DNA of 64,000 nt from Hyaloperonospora brassicae. Lineage: Eukaryota > Oomycota > Peronosporomycetes > Peronosporales > Peronosporaceae. The translations under genes were made by a program, and so were the position numbers. The notes below the pieces were generated by a model. It worked only from the letters and a program-made list of their open reading frames with translations, was not told the origin of the DNA and made no database searches. Position 1 is the stretch's first letter; each line of letters begins with the position of its first letter. Below, piece by piece: positions 45,882 through 57,700 of the stretch. The stretch is from assembly GCA_947650285.1 (NCBI GenBank), contig CANTFL010001426.1, forward strand, positions 62,001 to 126,000, read 5' to 3'.

Positions 45882-48800
45882 TGATATATACATTCGCACT
45901 AGTGCCATTGTGGTGGAGCGGAGTCTCAAAACTGTGTAATTGGACCCCAAACCACTCACTATTCCTGTTTTCAACTTACGGGCGGTACCCCGATGCTGCG
46001 TATAGACCTTGACTAACCTTTTGTACCCGTCGGCTGGCGGGCTGCACTCTCCGATAGACTTGGACGGAGACTGAGATGTGTTAATCTTGGTAGAGGTAGA
46101 CCTAAAGCCCCGAGTGAATATTTGGTCGGTGGGCCAGTAGGTGGCCACTCGATCGACTAGGTCGATATCGAGCTTAATTTTTTTAAATTCTTCAGGTAGC
46201 TTGTCGCGCCTGGCCTTTCGTATTATCACAGCGTGTTAACATCCTGGTCTATACCGTGCTCCTTTACCGCTAGGTTGGGAGGCCACTTTCACTAGCAGGT
46301 CTTGGGGAGGGGTTGCTACTCGACGAACCCACAAGCCAAATACTTCCTGGGGTTCTACTTGCGCTTAGCCTTGACATGGAACTGTCTTGAACGGAGGGAG
46401 TCAAATTATATCTCTTCTCTAAAATTTGCGGGCAGACTAAACGAATAATCCCCTAAAGCACGGCGAAGACGTTCCACGTATATCGCAAATTGACAAGTAT
46501 ACAGTATAGTCCTATATTTTAGATTATCCACCATATCTTTGCCTGGTGCACTGAATCTTTATGTGACTGGTCAGCAGTACCCGGACCTTGAGTAATTGGG
46601 TCTATCAGTGTGATATCCAGGTCTACCGATGAGGTGCCGGGTGTACCCGTGGAAGACCCGAGTCTACCAATGAGGGACCCAAGTTTATCGACAAAAAACC
46701 CAGGTATAACGATGAGGGGCCGGGTCTACCATCAAGGGCCGCGGTCGTCTTTTATCATTACCAACTAACCGGTACCTTGGCAACGGTCTTCCCCATGATT
46801 GTTCTGCGGGCTGCTCATCCATGGGGGTCAACAACTTTCGACGCCCCTTCTGCTTTGGACACACCCTTCCCAATGAGTGACCTCTTATCCCTTCACCGTA
46901 CCGACTTCGGGGTCTATTATTCTTCATAGCACTATACCGCATCATGATGGGTGGAATTTGGCGGAAAGCAGGTATCATTACCCTTACAGCGGGTATTATT
47001 GAGAGACTATTTTATTTCTTGATATTCCTTTCCAAAGACAACGACACTGTGCTCACAAGATAAAAAATAGCTGTGGTGAAGTGACCGAGGATATTTCCGA
47101 AGGGTAAATCTGAATTGTTTGTACGGGCCATATATAAACTACAGTCGGACCATGATTCAGATACAATGACCCTTTACGACGATTGTACGTTACTGGTTTC
47201 GAATTATAAAGATGATCTGCTCTGAGTCGTGTTTTATCGATCAACTGGCAAAGACGAGTAGTTAAGCGATTCGCGATCCCCTATCCACTGATCTTGACAT
47301 ACTACTTACCCACATTTATGGGTAGTGGTAAAAACTTTATATAAAGCGACCCGACATTAATGATGGCAGACATGCTCAAAGAAGAATAGACCAGACGTTT
47401 AAAGAATATAGCAAAACAAGTTTTAAAAGAAAGGTTCTGGCGTAGCCGCCGCCCAAGATTCCGAAGACAAATATTGTCGCGATCAACTTCAGATGTGGAC
47501 GACCTATATGAGTAAATTATCAATTTTATGTTGAACACTAAGTGTATATGTTCCATACCACGCACTCGCGATCCAATGTTCACGAGTAAGAATACGCGAT
47601 TTAGCACCGAAATTCGGTATTTGAAAGTATTTATAGATTAAATTGTAGTAGATGTAGACCCCATAAATCTAGAAACCGATCATAGCCGTTTCATGACCGC
47701 GTGACTGCCGATACTGGAATATTATTGTTAGCAGAGTCTAGTCGTAGTATCTGGTTTTCTTGGTTTTTATTAAAAAGTTGTCTTGAGAAGTTTAAAGACG
47801 CAAGCGCATTTTCTTTTCGAATCAGGTCGTTTTCGTCTGTCGTACAAGAGCGAAGAAAGTCTTTTCAAAAGTTCTACTTTCAGTCTTTTGTCATACCAGC
47901 CAGGATTCTCAACATCTGTTCACCCACAAGGATCGGATGCACGACAATTTTAGTAGTTGTAGGATAAGTTCTCGAGACGGGATCCCCCATTGTGCCTCGG
48001 ATAAGCAATGCTCGTGCCAAGCAAGCGGTTCTATCCCCGTTAGACACCGAACCAAGTTTCTTATATTTTGTGCGAAGCACTAGAAGCACTGGTACCACCC
48101 CGGGAACCTCGGTGCCAGCTAGTATGGCCTTTCGAATATGATGAGAACCCAACAACTAACAGTTGATATATTCTGCCTGGCAGGCAACCAGAGGAGCCGG
48201 TAAGTACTGCACGTTCCGCGGGGCGATAACCACGACCGGGAAATGATGTGTAGGCCCGCTCCAAAGAGGACAGTACCAGGTCGTGAGGAAAACTAAATGT
48301 ACCGGCTGGACCTACAGACAAAAAATCCCGAGACGGCTCGAAGTTGGAAAGGGCAAGTGGACAAAGTATCGACGTTGGCATACAGATCAATGATAAGGTA
48401 GATCACGGGAAAGCGAAAGTAGCACTCTAAGCAAAACCTTAAGTGTGTGATCAATTCTACACATCCACCCCCACCTTTTCTAGACACTAGTGAACTTAGC
48501 ATCAAATAGTGCAATCGATAAGGCCTTTAATTGGGTGTACGATGTTAGGAAGAAGTTCAGCTCACAATATTGGAGATGCTCTTACGTTGATCAGTAATCT
48601 GCGCGTCATTGAGGGCTGAAGCACATTTTAAAAAAGTAAACCCTGCTCTACATAAAATTAAAAATTATTTGGCAAAAGTTTTCGACTTACGCTGAATTTG
48701 TCAACGACATACGCACCAGAAGTCTGCACGTGTATCTTTACATTACTTCAGTAAAACTGAAGAGCGTTTATGTAAACTTAGGACCCTTCAGTAATGTGAG

Positions 48801-51768
48801 GTCGTCCTCTATCCCATACGAGTAATTCTGAATAATAAAATTATCTCCGCTTTCATTTTACGCAACTCTCGCGAGTTTTAAAACAATATAGGTTGAAAAT
48901 CATCAATTGATGTATTCTACTCTACCATTCGTTTAAGCGAGCATGACTCTAAACAAATGTGGCACGTACAAGCAAAATGCTAAATTGTGACTTTTTTTGC
49001 GGATGTCAAGCGCTGTGTAGCATTGTCGTACTGGGGCTCTCTAGAAAAAATCCAACACAAATCGCGAGGATACAATGTCAAAGAATGCGCAGCACTACGG
49101 CATTTACGCATAATTAGTTGCACAATCCAGCCTGTACAGTAATGGCTAACTTATCAAAAAACAAATTTGTCATGTGGCGGAGTTAAATAGTACCATTTCT
49201 AGACAATTTTGTTACACCGATTTCATTATTTAAAACAGTAATCTCCAGGACCACGCTCATTTTCTTGTACTGTGGAGAAAGCATTTATGATGCACAGTGC
49301 GACGTCGTACGATACACCTTTCTTTGCATTATGCCAGTACAATCGACTATTACCTTACTTTCCAAGTTTATATAATAGAAATGGTACTTATGCCTTCAAG
49401 CTTCAAAGTGATTCATTTTGCAAATGTCAACGATATGAAGAGGTGCATTTGATTTATACACAGAGATACAATTATGTTGACACGTCATTGGGTTGCGTAA
49501 GATCATTTTGGGAGTCTTTGATCGAATGTAGGTGTCGGTCGACGGCAGACGCGTGTCAAGGCTCGCCACTGCAAAATGAAATATACCATAAGCCACGCCC
49601 ACCGCTCGATGTGCGTTGCAAATGGCAATCGTCACACAGTAGATGGCTAATCCTGGTTTATACTCTTGACCATTGTTTATAGTTAGTACGGATATTCTCC
49701 AGGAAATGAGCGGGAGCCCGACCGATACAGTGGATTGTACAATCAATGTTTTATAACGCTATCAGCATACGGATCTGGGCATGTCTTGAGTGTCAATGAC
49801 CCTACGCTTATTATCTTTTGTTGTCATAGCTAGATATACGGACGATAGTGCGGGGTATTTGCCTCGAAATCTCTAATAACGAGACTTCGAGGAAGCTACT
49901 ATAACTGACCGCTGGATATTAAAAAAATAACATTGAGCATCGTGTCACCTAATTCTTCAATTTATACCGCTTTACAAGGTTTTTTGATGGTACATGATAC
50001 CTGTACGGATAAAGAAAACCTTCTTGCCACCGATTGCGTGTTCCTATCATTTATTAGACGCCTTTTCGTCTGATGTAAAAAGTAATCCCATCTAATAAAC
50101 AAACACTTGGAATATTTAGTCCGGTAAGACAATATATTAAAATTTCAGATTCAGAGGTTCAAAATACATGTAAAGTGGTTATTTCGAGACCTTCGCTTCG
50201 TCATAATTTCCATCAAGTCTTTGATTGATGCTAAGTTACGATTATCTGTAATTTCTGTAACATCTGAGGCATGTGCTGTTACAGGCATTCGTTTATACTT
50301 CAACCGCATAGATGAAACGTATGCGACATGCGGCGTATGGTACACAATGCGCGTCCGAACAATTTTGTGCATAGTTTAGTCTATCATCCTATAAAATTGA
50401 CTTTTTTAAAATATAAACTCCCATTTTAAGTAAGGAATGTTCTGCTTTCCGAGTGAACCATCCGGCGCAAAATTCAACACTAGTTCATACGATACAACCG
50501 GATTGAAAGAGACGTACTTGGCAGACCGGATCGATGCGCTTGTTCTTGCCAGTGCAAATTACACTGTATATAAGGCAGTCTAACTTTTTCCAAAAACGTT
50601 TCTAATATTTCACATGTTTGCACACGTAGTTATGCGACCGTTTATTATGCACTGTAGCGATGTTCATCTTAATGTTTATAGCTGTATTATTACGCATTAC
50701 ATAAATTTTGGATTTACAGATCAAAACAAACCTTATGGTGGTATGGCTGTATACAATACATTACTTCGAATAATATGTATCGGAGTCGATTTTATCCTTC
50801 AGAATACTACACGCAAACCTTCACATTTTCCAGAGGTGCCTTAGTTTGCGTTCCCATCACATTGAGATCGTACAGGTACTTTAGAACTGTTTCCTTAGGT
50901 CCTATATTTAGATTAGTATTACACTAGTCTGCTTGATCAAGCGATACTCTATATGAATAATCGACATGGTTCGTTATTAACGTGCATTTATCCGACGAAT
51001 CAACTTTATTTTCACGTAGCGGAGGACTCTCATCGTACGTTTGCAAGTATGGGCAACATGGAAGCCCGCCGATCACATCAGCAATCATATCATAGCAAAT
51101 AATGACAGCCCAACTTCGCCCATACAGAATTTGCGCAGTCCGTAGCTCAGCGCCACGTCCACGACAATTTTTTGGTGCTTCTATCACCGCTACATCGACG
51201 TGCAATCCTATAGCCATCGCACCGCTTGAAGTCGTCCGACGATTGTCGCGTGTTAATACGAATTTTTGTAGCATATAGTATGGCGACGCTCTGCTAATTA
51301 CACGAATAGCGCTGATGTATCGCAGTACCGCATTCATTCTCAGTAGGCATCATATAAGTTCTTTGAGCGGTAAAGACGTTGCTATAGCAACTAAATATCG
51401 CTGCAAAGTTAATGTGAAACAACTGACCATAGGAGAGCGAAAAGAGACACAAGAAAACGGCGACTGTATATATATATTGCCGATCCGCGAGTCTCGACAA
51501 CGTCAAAGTACGACGCAAGAGCAGCAAAAGTATGTAGCGAATGCGATGGTCTTCGATGGGTCGCTGTGTAATATATTGTAAGAGCATGATTAAAAATTTC
51601 TATATTAAGGTCTTGCGCCAGACGCGTTTTGCCCTTCCCCCCCGAAGGCCTCGTCAACGGCTATATCAATCGAGAAGAACAACATTCTAACCTGCGCTGA
51701 CACTAACTTTCGAGAAGGGATGCACAGCAAGAAATGTATTGGAAGCAGCCATCACAAAAATAGCACAG
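45882..51768. other. long AT-rich region, no gene recognised
   Basis: Many short open frames, none with a recognisable domain or homology to the other elements here. The part at 45900-46250 may still belong to the MULE tail. A roughly 21-bp degenerate tandem lies at 46596-46740. A segment near 51.1-51.3 kb weakly resembles 1.6-1.8 kb. Probably old, decayed repeats. Confidence 0.5.
46596..46740. repeat. degenerate 21-bp minisatellite
   Basis: About six to seven imperfect units of the type CCAGGTCTACCGATGAGG, with drift between units. Confidence 0.6.
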
Positions 51769-52302
51769 TGCAACAGGTTACACGTCGACTGGTAGTCGGC
51801 AATAGGTTTGGTCCACACAAGGGATGGAATCCCCTATAAAGTAATATTAGAACACAACTATCAATTGTTGAAAACTGATGTCTGTCAACCATTGATTACG
51901 AGATCTTTTGAGAGGTTTATTCAAGTCATTAGTGAGTAGGTTAATTACTTTGTTTTAAGGTGTTCTGTAGGTTAAAAGAAGAAATAAAATTCAGTTCCCA
52001 TTTTGATCAACAAATGACACGTGCCTCTCTGATGCGTCTTGCGATCGATAAGGAGGTAGCAACGCCCTGTTAAGACAGATACTCCTTGTGCACTCAGTGA
52101 TTTTGATTCTTTGAATCGTTTGGTCTCCCTATAACACGGACCGGAAGCTCTCGGAGCTTGTTGAATCTTTGAGTCGGGTTTTCTGAACCAAAAATTAGCT
52201 CTCTGAGCTGTTTGACTCCTTGAGTCGGGTTCATTTAACCAAAGTTGCTCGTTAAGCGTTAAAGTCTGTCTTTGACTTAAGGAGCTGTGTAGCTCCGCTA
52301 TG
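51769..52302 (+). repeat. solo LTR, family B
   Basis: 534 bp in the same orientation as B1 LTRs. The termini are mutated (TGCAAC at the left, CTATG at the right instead of CTACA). A perfect duplication CACAG lies at 51764-51768 and 52303-52307. Confidence 0.88.
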
Positions 52303-52968
52303 CACAGATAAGACACGTGACGAACACATCCAGCTATAAGATCTCTTTTGTTCTGGCGCCCATAAAAGGAGAGTATGTTCCGCGATGGAAGGCTCTTGCA
52401 GGATGCGCAAGTGAAACGACGGCAGCATAAACAAACTTTACGTGCTACATAAAAACACGCTTCATCAGCGATCATTATGTGAGCGTACTTAATTAAGCTC
52501 TAATAAAGCTGATGGCATGGAAAAGTCAAGCGCTGGCACCTGTACATCCGTTTTGTGCATGTCACTATCAGTCTACTAAAGCTCTGCCAATGATTGCATG
52601 GACATGCTCTTATACTGCATCTCTACGTCAGTATCGTTGAGGTCACGAACAGTATACTATTGTTTCCTGAACTGCCTGTGTCGTTTTTCTATTCGAGTCG
52701 ATATAACAAGCTTGTCTTTTAATTTCACTCGAGATAGACAGTGTCAGCTGTAGCTCGCTGAATAGTCATATAGATTTCCTCTGTGAGAAATAGAGAAGGT
52801 ATAAGTCGATTAGACATGAGCATTCCAAGCTGATCGATTCCTACTGTCAAGATTCTAGAACACGAAAACTGCGTAAAAATTGTCGATCTTATATGTTACA
52901 TGTATCTGAGAGCTTTGAGAATGAGGAAGCGGATGTGCGTCCCCTCAGCAAATGCATCATTGCAATGT
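52303..52968. other. spacer, nothing recognised
   Basis: No supported gene. The right end leads into the S33 hydrolase fragment. Confidence 0.45.
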
Positions 52969-53089
52969 CGCTTTACTGCAATCAGACGCTCCCGTGGAGC
53001 GCAGCTCAAGTTGCCACACCGTCGTACGCTTCGGTGGAGCCAAAGAAAAGATCCGCGACCTCAGGCATCATTTTCATGTTCATTGCAGG
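52969..53089 (-). pseudogene. 3'-terminal fragment of a second S33 hydrolase
   Basis: On the minus strand it encodes MPEVADLFFGSTEAYDGVAT followed by TGA (53006-53008), matching the last ~30 residues of the hydrolase at 3276-5081 (MPTLDMT..., GTNDAYDGVA). Downstream of the stop the similarity continues (GATTGCAG, AAAGCG against the region 3276-3310). The rest of the gene would lie to the right but is replaced by A2 and does not reappear beyond it. Confidence 0.7.
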
Positions 53090-53482
53090 TGTAACGGGGC
53101 AGCCCGTTACATGGAATTGTCACTTTAAGAAAAGTGACAATAAAGAATATTATGTTGAATATTCTTTGAACAATATCACCGAAGCGGTGATATTGAAAAA
53201 GTCCACCAAAGAGTCGGTTCATTGGTTGATATCTTGATGATATCAACCCACCAATCGCTGCAAGACGCGCGCAATGAGTGGTGACGAGACGTCACCATAC
53301 ACTTAGTTATATTAGGATAATTAAGTTAAGTCAAACAAAGAGACAGTAGTTAAAAGACTTAATTATATTAAAAAAAACAGTTCTGCTTTTACCCTACCTA
53401 CGCTTCCTCGCTTGCCTTGTGTACGTCTGTCGGGGCACCGATACCCTTGCGTTAAGTTCACGCAAGGGTGTGCCCCGTTACA
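53090..53482 (+). repeat. A2 5' LTR
   Basis: 393 bp, TGTAACGGGG to CCCCGTTACA. Eight hairpins cover much of its length (see findings). Confidence 0.95.
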
Positions 53483-53484
53483 CC

Positions 53485-53494
53485 TGGTAGCACT
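53485..53494 (+). other. A2 primer-binding site candidate
   Basis: TGGTAGCACT two bases after the LTR, as in A1. Confidence 0.55.
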
Positions 53495-53526
53495 TTGTAG
53501 TCCTTCCAAGGACCACAACATCCAAC

Positions 53527-54680
53527 ATGAACATGTCGGATGATGAAGAGACCTTTCACGCCACGCGTGAAGGGTTTACCCATTTGAGTGATATCGAATG
53601 GGGTGCGGTAGAACGAATGAGTTCTACCGTAGGCGAGTTCGCCATTAGCGCCATGTTGGAGTCTCTAGACAGAGACCAACAACATGCCGCTATAGCCAAG
53701 TTCATCCAAAATGATCTTGTCGCCGAAAGGGAGAAAGTAGCCTTGCTTCACCAGCAAGGCTCTCAACAGGCCGAGCAGTTGAGAGAACTCGGTGCTCAAC
53801 AGACAGAGCTGTTGAGACAGCAGCAATTCCATGCTGCTGTGGGCGGGACGACATATTCGCGTCGTTCCGAAGTCATGAAGGTTGACATCTCCAAGTACAG
53901 TGGAGTCCCGGAGGACTCCCTGTTACTATGGTTTGTCGAACTCGACAGAGCCTCAAGGGCTCGTCGCGTCGAAGATGAGCAAATGAAACTCACATTTGCT
54001 CAGACCCACTTGGCAGGTCGTGCCAAGACTTGGTCCCTGGGGCTCGAGCGTAGCGACCCACATGTGTTTAGGTCGCTAGATGACTTCAAGTCTCGGCCCA
54101 GACAAACGTTTTAGCCGCCACGAGCTGAGTTCAGGGCTCGTCCTGAGCTCCTGAAACTCAAGCAGGGTAAGCGTGATGTGCACGCTTACGCACAAAAATT
54201 CGACTCCTAGCGAGTAGTATAACTGCCAACCCAGTACATGAACACACGTTGATTACGGTGTTCATGCAAGGGCTCGCGAAAGGGCCCGTCAGATGCCACC
54301 TGTTCCGCCTTGAGCTGAATACGCTTGAAGAAGCGATATCAGCCGCGGAACAGGAAGACTTTAGCATGAGACAGGCTCATGCTAGCTCAAACTCTTACCG
54401 TCCACCGAGACGACAAGAGATCGGAGGTCCAGAACCAATGGATCTCTGCTATGTTGAGAGCGAGAGACCTCGCTCTTCAAACAACAAGCGATTGCAGAGG
54501 TGCAATCGCTGTCAGAAGCTAGGGCACTACGCATACGAGTGTAGTGCTCCACGCCCAGTACCAAACAGTACTGAGCGAAATGGACGACCATTTGCCAGAA
54601 AGGGCAATGGGCGTGGGTCCAGCGCTGTTGCGAGGCCGCAACAGCGAGACGGACCATCAAAAAATGGTCGGGGTCAGTAG
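53527..54680 (+). pseudogene. A2 gag, broken
   Basis: Over 90% similar to A1 gag by eye. Start ATG at 53527. A TAG at 54112-54114 and a 1-nt deletion near 54190-54205 break it. The second half (54249-54680) is open and keeps a canonical zinc knuckle, Cys-X2-Cys-X4-His-X4-Cys (CNRCQKLGHYAYEC), which A1 has lost. It ends at the TAG within the frameshift hairpin. Confidence 0.88.
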
Positions 54681-54702
54681 GGGCGGAGCGCCCTACTGAT
54701 CC
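54659..54702 (+). promoter_or_regulatory. A2 gag-pro -1 frameshift signal
   Basis: Heptamer A AAA AAT at 54659-54665 in gag phase. Spacer 54666-54670. The hairpin has a 12-bp outer stem (54671-54682 with 54691-54702, one G-T pair) and an inner C-G, G-C pair on a GAG loop. The gag TAG at 54678 lies in the stem. The -1 frame is open through the hairpin into the protease. Confidence 0.75.
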
Positions 54703-57700
54703 AGCAACCTCAAGAGAATTTGCAAATCTCTTGACGAAAGTTGCTCCAGATACACAATCATTGTGTGTATCTGCACCTGGTGATGACGTTTCGCTCATCA
54801 CCTTGAAGTTGGAAGCGACAAATGAGTTGTCGCTTCGTGCCCTAGTAGACTGTGGGGCGTCGAACAACTTTGTTCGTCGCCAGTCACTAGAGGGTCGTAA
54901 GTTCAAGTTCGTTGAGCGCGACATTCCCCTCACGAGGATGACGGTGCGCCTTGCAACAGGCGCATCGATTGCCATTAAGAAACGAGTAGTAGGAATCCAC
55001 TACACGTTGTAGGGCGAACAGTACGATGATAACTTCATCGTACTGGATCTGGATGACAAATTTGATGTCATCCTGGGATTACCTTGGCTCAGAAGGTACG
55101 AGCCAAGGGTGAGCTGGCAGCATCGATCCGTGAAGATGCCTGCCACTTGTTCATCAGATGGCCATCTGATGAACATCTTGGAGCGTCCACAAGCGTGTGG
55201 ATGTTCTGCGAGTGAGTGCGATGGCCTCACTTGCGTTACGGTCGTTCGCACGACCGCACAAGATCACAGTGTAGTTAATCACTACACTGTGGAGCAAGCT
55301 CCCGGCGACTGTACAGAAGTACAGGCGGCGCCGAAGGTCCACCACTCGAATAAATCGAGTGGACTGGGACGTGGATGTACGCCTAGCGGGTGACATCCTA
55401 GCAAGAGTAAACCGGTTGCCCACAAGCAGCAACATGGACATCCTAGGTCGACTGGAGAGTCGACCGTGGAGGATCGGTCCTTGACTGTGGTTGCACAGCC
55501 ACGGTCAGAAAACGTCGAGGGAATAAGTCCCCACGTGCTTGAGGAAGGAATTCCTCAAGAGTCACTTGCTGAAGGATTAGGCCCTCAGCAACCTGTGGAA
55601 GCAAGTTACCAGGAAGTAACCGAGACGTTGAACGTCTTGGTTAATGACGGATCCAGCGTAGGCGCTTATACGCTTGATCTGATTGTGCCTCCGAAGTTAA
55701 CTTCGGAGATAACTCAGTTGCCAACGCTAGAACCGAAACGGTTCTTGCGTGATCTGCGTAGTGGCAAAGTCAAGCAGATCTGCATACTCGTCACAGAGGA
55801 TGAGTATGTGGCCGATATTCGGTCGGCAACAGTAGTTGCTGAGAACGAACGGGTTCTCAGCAGCTCATCGATGGACGAAAGTGTCCTCGATGAGAAGACT
55901 CGGATTGAGCGATACGCGTCCCAATCCTGGGAGTCACTTCAGGCAAATCCTTTGTATAAGGATTTGACCGAATTTAAGGACGTATTCCCTAAATCCGTAC
56001 CGTGCGAGTTGCCTAAGGACAAAGGCACTCGACACGAGATCGAGCTCAAACCGGGCTCGAAGTACTGTGTCATGAAGCAGTGGCCACTGCCTCGTGAACA
56101 AGTACTAGCGATCGACAAGTTCTTTGCCGATCGCTTAGCAGCGGGCCAAGTGAGGGAATCAACAACCCCTCACAGCTCTCCGACATTCTGTGTGCGAAAA
56201 GCCACAGGAGGATGGCGGATAGTGCACGCATTCAACAAATTGAATGCTGCAACGGTGCCGGCTCAGACGCCGATACCGAGGAAGGACGTAATCATAGATG
56301 GTATGTTAAAGAGTACCATCTTTTCGTCCATGGATCTGATGGATGTATTCTACCAGATCCTCATGCGTGAACGGGACATCCCGTACACGGCAGTGAGCAC
56401 CCCCAGCGGGATGATGTGGGAGTGGCTAGTTATTCCACAGGGGCTGATCAATGCCCCTGCAACGTTCAACAGACGTGTCAAAAATCTGTTGAGACCGGTG
56501 CGAGACTTCGCACCGAGTTGCTTCAACGATGTGTTCGTCCATAGCCGCGCTGTGAACGGATAGACGGACTTATAGGTTAGCAAAAGTTACGTTCGTCAGG
56601 TTCATAAACTTATTCGCAAGCATAAGTTGTACGCCAACCTCAAGAAGTGTATATTCGCGGCTAGCGAAATACCACTTCTTGGGTGCATCGTGGGTAAACA
56701 CGGCGTACGCCCCGATCCCGAGAAGATCAAGGCGATCACCGACTGGCATGTGCCAGTCGATGTCAAGGGACTAAGGAAGTTCCTTGGTCTTGCGGCGTAC
56801 TTGCACAAGTACTCTCGCAACTACGCCGAGATGACGGTACATCTTTCTTGGTTACTCAATAAAAATGTCAAGTGTTCATGGAACGCTGAGTGTCAGCGTT
56901 CCTTCGAAGGTATCAAGCAAATCTTGATTCAATCGCCGATCTTGGCGATTGCAGATCAGGACAGACCATTTCATGTGGTCTGTGATGCCAGCGATTTTGC
57001 AATCGGCTGTGCATTAATGCAGTTCGATGCAGATGGCGCGGAGCGCGTCATCTGTTATCAGTCGCGTCAGCTGCAAGCAGCTGAGCGTAATTACCCAGTG
57101 CATGACAAGGAACTCCTTGCCATGAAGTACGCACTGGCTAAGTTTCGCGTCTATCTCTTGGGAGATAGACCGTACATCGTGTATACGGACCATGCGTTAT
57201 TACGCACGGCCGTAAACAGCCCACACCTCTCGCAGAGAATGGCGAAGTGGCTGTCTTTCTTCGCGGAGTACAACTTCTCCGTGTAGTATAAAACAGGACG
57301 ACTAAACGTCGTCGCTGATGCGCTTTCGCGCCGGCCCGATTTCGCGCCGGACGCACAATTCAACAGTGAGGATAAGCCCACTGTTGCGACACTGTCAGTC
57401 AGTGTCCCGTCGTCAAGTTTACTTGACGACGTACGAAAGGCATACGCGGAAGATAAAGATCTTCTGCGATTGATGGATCATCTGGTGAATCCATCCAGTA
57501 AATCCATGAGGTATTTACCAGCTTTGTACCGATCCTCATCGAATCGGTATAGTACACGCAACGGATTGCTGTACTATACAGCTGTTGCCGACGACACGCC
57601 TCGTGTCGTCGTACCCGCTCATCATGATTTGCGTTTAAGCATCATGTATGAGTGTCACGATGCCCCAACAGGCGGCCATCGTGGTAGAGAAAGACTTACC

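Noticed and set aside
47000..48500. Possible genes in 47-48.5 kb
   Set aside because: Short frames without motifs, composition unlike the host genes here.
49272..49746. 136- and 116-codon ORFs in the AT-rich region
   Set aside because: Overlapping on both strands, no recognisable domain; consistent with chance openness.
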